Shown here piece after piece: positions 60,630 to 64,000 of a DNA stretch of 64,000 nt. The stretch comes from Anticarsia gemmatalis. Taxonomy: Eukaryota > Arthropoda > Insecta > Lepidoptera > Erebidae. Numbering within the stretch: position 1 is the first letter of the stretch; each line of letters starts with the position of its first letter. The stretch spans positions 8,061,001-8,125,000 of the forward strand of contig NC_134755.1 in NCBI RefSeq assembly GCF_050436995.1, read 5' to 3'. The position numbers and the translations under genes were made by a program. The notes below the pieces were generated by a model. It saw only the letters and a list, made by a program, of their open reading frames with translations, was not told where the DNA came from and searched no databases.

Positions 60630-60831
60630 CATGTTTAATCTATGCGAGGGTCGGTTATTCAAGTTAACCGGGAGCGTCATTTCGTCCATGGAGTCCATTG
60701 GTCGAATACGTGACCTTGCCAGAAATTCCCTTTTGTCCGCAAACTATGATTTTTTCATTGATTCTATGTACTACGGTTTACGGGAAAATAGGGAGAGTAA
60801 ATACGGAAGCAGAATGAACTGTTCTTTATAA
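60630..60831 (+). other. Candidate exon after a good acceptor, product unknown
   Basis: The acceptor-like 'tgtgttttctgcag' ends at 60629 and an ATG follows at 60631. The frame is open for 66 codons to a TAA and reads as an ordinary mixed peptide (GSVISSMESIGRIRDLARNS in the middle), less biased than most frames in the window. No family is recognised. It would be a terminal exon with a start codon of its own or a continuation in that phase. It may instead be conserved non-coding DNA. Confidence 0.18.
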
Positions 60832-62150
60832 ATATTAATATCATTGAAAATAATACATAAGAAAAGTAACAGTATGCTTTTCGTATTGCTTCAGTTTTAT
60901 ACTTGAATGTGTAGATTGATGTCATTTTAATATCACTTCTTTTTAATACAGATTGGGTATAAATAAGGTATTTATTGTCATTATATTAATCAGTCAATAG
61001 ATATCACAAAAATAAGTATTTTCATACACAAAAGGCCAGGATTTTACGAGAATCCGTTTTATTATAATGTAGAGTACAGATGATATTTACGAGTTTTGTT
61101 TCAGTAATGAACACAGTGACATAAATGTATCGATACGTTTACTGCCTATTTAACATCGATTATGTGTCAGTGTAACAGGTAATAAAATATTTAAGTACGT
61201 CTTAAATATCTTTAGCAATCTCAAGCTGAATGACGGTGGCAATAGCTAAACTTTTGATGGGAAGACCTTTCTTTTGTTGCGAAAATAATTAGACTTATTT
61301 TTTTCCATAAAATTGTACAGTATTTTTTTTACCGTAATGAGACATATGCAATACGATAAAGAAATTTCTTTTTTTTTTTATTAATAGCAATATTTTTAAA
61401 GAAGAAAGTTGTTCTATATTTTTGTGTACAATTTAATTTTTATTTAGGTAACATCTTTTCGCGTTTACGATCGACAGATGAAGACATGAATTGATTCGAT
61501 GAATTATTACTTTTATAAAACATCGTAAGATCGCCTCCGTCTTTTATTTCAGAGAAGCATAAATCTATATCAATTCATCGACAATTCATTATTTTCTTAT
61601 TCAATTGATCAGCGATTCTTCCATATTGTAAAAGAAAATAAAACTAAATGTTGAACATTCGATACGAAGGTTCATATAGAGTTCATAATCGTGCTGCAGT
61701 AGGTATGATGACGTAACGCCGAGGTAGGGAACGTAATGTGAGGAGAATTCCAATAGGTAGCGCTACTTGTGACGGTTGAGAACACTGCAAGGGATCCATT
61801 GTGACATTTGTGTAGTTTATTTACGATTGTTGTACTTATGTAGGTATAAATAAGAACTTTGTTTGCTATACTCGTTTGCAAGCTTCTTTTTACATAGTTT
61901 AGTGTAGTTTTTATTATTGTATGTGTAGTCAGATAGATAAAGCAATATATTTATGTATGAAATTAGTACGAAAAAAGGAATGAAAAAATCACAGACAGAA
62001 TCTTTTTGTAGAGCAGCTGATAGTCTCGTTTTTGCAAACAAAATAATACAATACAATACATTTATTTTATTACACGATATGAGTTTTACCAAACAACATT
62101 CAATATTGTTGAACACACCTGCTCTGCACTATTTTATTTAAAATATTTCA
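60832..62150. other. AT-rich non-coding stretch
   Basis: No gene recognised. A GC-balanced piece at 61690-61800 contains a 'tgatgacgtaacg' CRE-like core. Confidence 0.5.
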
Positions 62151-62151
62151 G

Positions 62152-62186
62152 GCAAAAGTTTGTTCGGAATAATATTACAGAACGTG
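62152..62186 (+). other. Candidate 35-base micro-exon
   Basis: Bordered by a canonical acceptor ('tttaaaatatttcag' ending at 62151) and a canonical donor ('gtgagt' from 62187). Weak pyrimidine tract. Length 35 is not a multiple of three. No transcript evidence is possible from sequence, and the sites could be chance in AT-rich DNA. Confidence 0.12.
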
Positions 62187-64000
62187 GTGAGTTCGTTCCC
62201 TACGTGTAGGTGGCAGCAGGGTGAAAGCTACAAATATAGCCGGGATACGGGTATGGGCGCATGTTTTATATTATTGAGGCTCCAACGGCCGACGACAGGC
62301 AAGTTTACCTTGTTTACACACAACCCAAATATGTTTACTATACTATGTACCTACCTACGTACGCATCTGTGCTGTTTTGCAGAATTCAAATACACGCATA
62401 CAAAATTGTTCAACTTCTCAACGCCTTCGCTACTGTAATCAATTTAGACATACACGATTAAATTCCTTATAACATAACAGTTTTTATTATTTTTATTACA
62501 GTAGAAACGACGGTTGATTGTGAATGCGTCGGCTTTATCGACATTTAGCTCTTTATATAATAGTTGAAACCGATTCTGTGTTGTGGAAGGTGTGTTTAAA
62601 TATGTTTGCTATATGAAAACGCCATTGAGTCGTACGTATTATTTTCTATATAATTTGATAAGCCGACTAAACTCTTTAATATGTAGCGTTTTATAAATTA
62701 TACAGCTTGTGTAAACGGTTATAAAATCTTTACCAAAAATATGCTTAGCTATGTATCCAGTGTTATATTCGGAAAGCCCTCAATATGATCGCGCATCTAC
62801 TTACATAAATGACAAACCCGCCCGATCCAATATGAAGTTAAACATTTGCATTTGCGAGAGCGACGGTCGTCGGGCCCGAATATCCTTTCATATAACATTG
62901 AACAAAAACAAAAACATTGTTTGGCCAGAAACTGGCATCCCCTGATTATATTTGAACAAAATATTCTTCGTGTACCGTGTACACACAGTATAATAAGTCT
63001 CTTGGGCGGACAAATGGAGCCGAAAGGAAAACCATCGTGTCTCGTAGGATGTACTTACGCTTTACGTGATCCGGGTAGATATGTATGGAATAGAATGGAC
63101 AAAGGGAAATCTCTTGAGCTGTATTAAGGTGTAAAGGTAGCTATTCCCAAATGGTAAAGTTATTTTCTCGTATTGCGCATCAGGGACTGAACATACATTG
63201 CACACGACTCAGAAATTGAATGTCGATGGGTGGATGACAACATAAAAAGAGGATGTTGACGGAATGACACAAGCGCGAGGGGAGCCGCCTCTGATATGGC
63301 TTTTAGCACTAATCAAATTCTTGCAAAGATCACATGCGGCGTGTTCTATATCTACTCATAAGCCAAATTAAAACCGGTCTGTAATCAAGGTCTACATTCT
63401 TGAGCGGTACTGTTAATACGTTCATTATGCGTCTACGTTCTAATACATTTTAGTCACGAAGTATATTGAGCCTCTCTAAATCTACGCATCGCTCCTATCT
63501 TAAAAGAAACCAAATCAAATGTATTTATTTATTTTCTGACAATAATCTCAAAATACGTCGAATTGCGAAGAGTAATTCAAATTAATTGACTCAACCAAAT
63601 TTAAAACTGAAATTACCTACTCGTCCAATTCTCTCGGGTCAAGTCGTGTATTATGAAAATTTCTCGTTACCCAACAAGGCTTAATGTTAACTTATTGGGA
63701 AACACAACCATTATGAACGCAAATTTGATTCGTAATTCCAAACAAATGGCACTGGAAAGAATTTATTTAATCCATGTTGTTCCAAAAACTGATGCTGTGA
63801 GTGTACAGTTTCGCGAAGAAATTCCGCTTCAAGTGTCTCCGTGGATCGCGGGTGTTTAGCAAAAATGGTCCCTGTTCGCGAATACAGAAAGTTGATTATC
63901 TTTTATTGTTATTTAAAGATGTATTCAGGGACAAAGGACGCGAGTTGCGACTTTGTTTTGAAGATCGTAAAGTTTATATTCGTTCGGTAGGAGTTGTTTT
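62187..64000. other. GC-balanced non-coding stretch to the window end
   Basis: More balanced composition than most of the window at 62750-63130, 63170-63480 and 63650-64000. ATG frames at 62751-62945 (64 codons) and 63653-63859 (68 codons) are open but have no recognisable domain and no good splice borders. A gene or conserved elements may start just beyond the window. Confidence 0.3.

Noticed and set aside
1..64000. Bacterial, viral or organellar origin
   Set aside because: No operons, ribosome-binding sites or dense coding; the repeats are of nuclear insect type and no viral or mitochondrial gene is recognisable.

Overview
The window looks like insect nuclear DNA, most likely from a moth or butterfly (Lepidoptera). 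It is AT-rich with no bacterial gene organisation, and the motif 'taggtacctac' and its variants recur. It carries several short dispersed repeats of types I know from lepidopteran genomes: five Helitron-like elements that start TC, end CTAG and carry a (TTTG)n tract, tRNA-headed SINE-like fragments, and a fold-back element. The order-level call is an inference from repeats and composition. I cannot name the species.

No protein-coding gene can be called with confidence. The open frames are short, overlap on both strands, and often begin at TTG or GTG rather than ATG. None has a domain I recognise. The longest (about 175 codons near 18.25-18.77 kb) has no usable ATG near its start. A few segments have good splice-like borders and are listed as weak candidate exons: 9440-9645, 16271-16654, 60630-60831 and a 35-base candidate at 62152-62186. 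The window is best read as a gene desert or large-intron sequence.

Layout: 1-9.4 kb is mostly unique AT-rich DNA with small GC-richer patches (1-320, 3240-3480, 4880-5015). From 9.4 to 16.7 kb lie several GC-richer, motif-dense blocks that resemble conserved non-coding or regulatory DNA, including a YY1/Pho-like island at 11.19 kb. A fold-back element sits at 17.54-17.72 kb. From 20 to 36.9 kb AT-rich DNA is punctuated by further regulatory-like blocks, one Helitron (25.0 kb) and a SINE-like fragment (28.7 kb). From 40.2 to 44.7 kb is a transposon-rich patch with three Helitron copies, another dispersed repeat and a SINE-like fragment. A further Helitron lies at 52.8 kb. The 56.1-59.8 kb stretch is the densest regulatory-like region, with Su(H)-, Fox-, POU-, homeodomain- and GATA-like sites. 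A decayed second copy of the fold-back family lies at 60.24-60.37 kb on the opposite strand.

The best-supported content is therefore the repeats, and the most plausible function of the rest is cis-regulation of a neighbouring gene outside, or spanning, the window. I found no CRISPR array, rRNA, intact tRNA gene, virus or toxin gene, and no convincing evidence of a new biological system.
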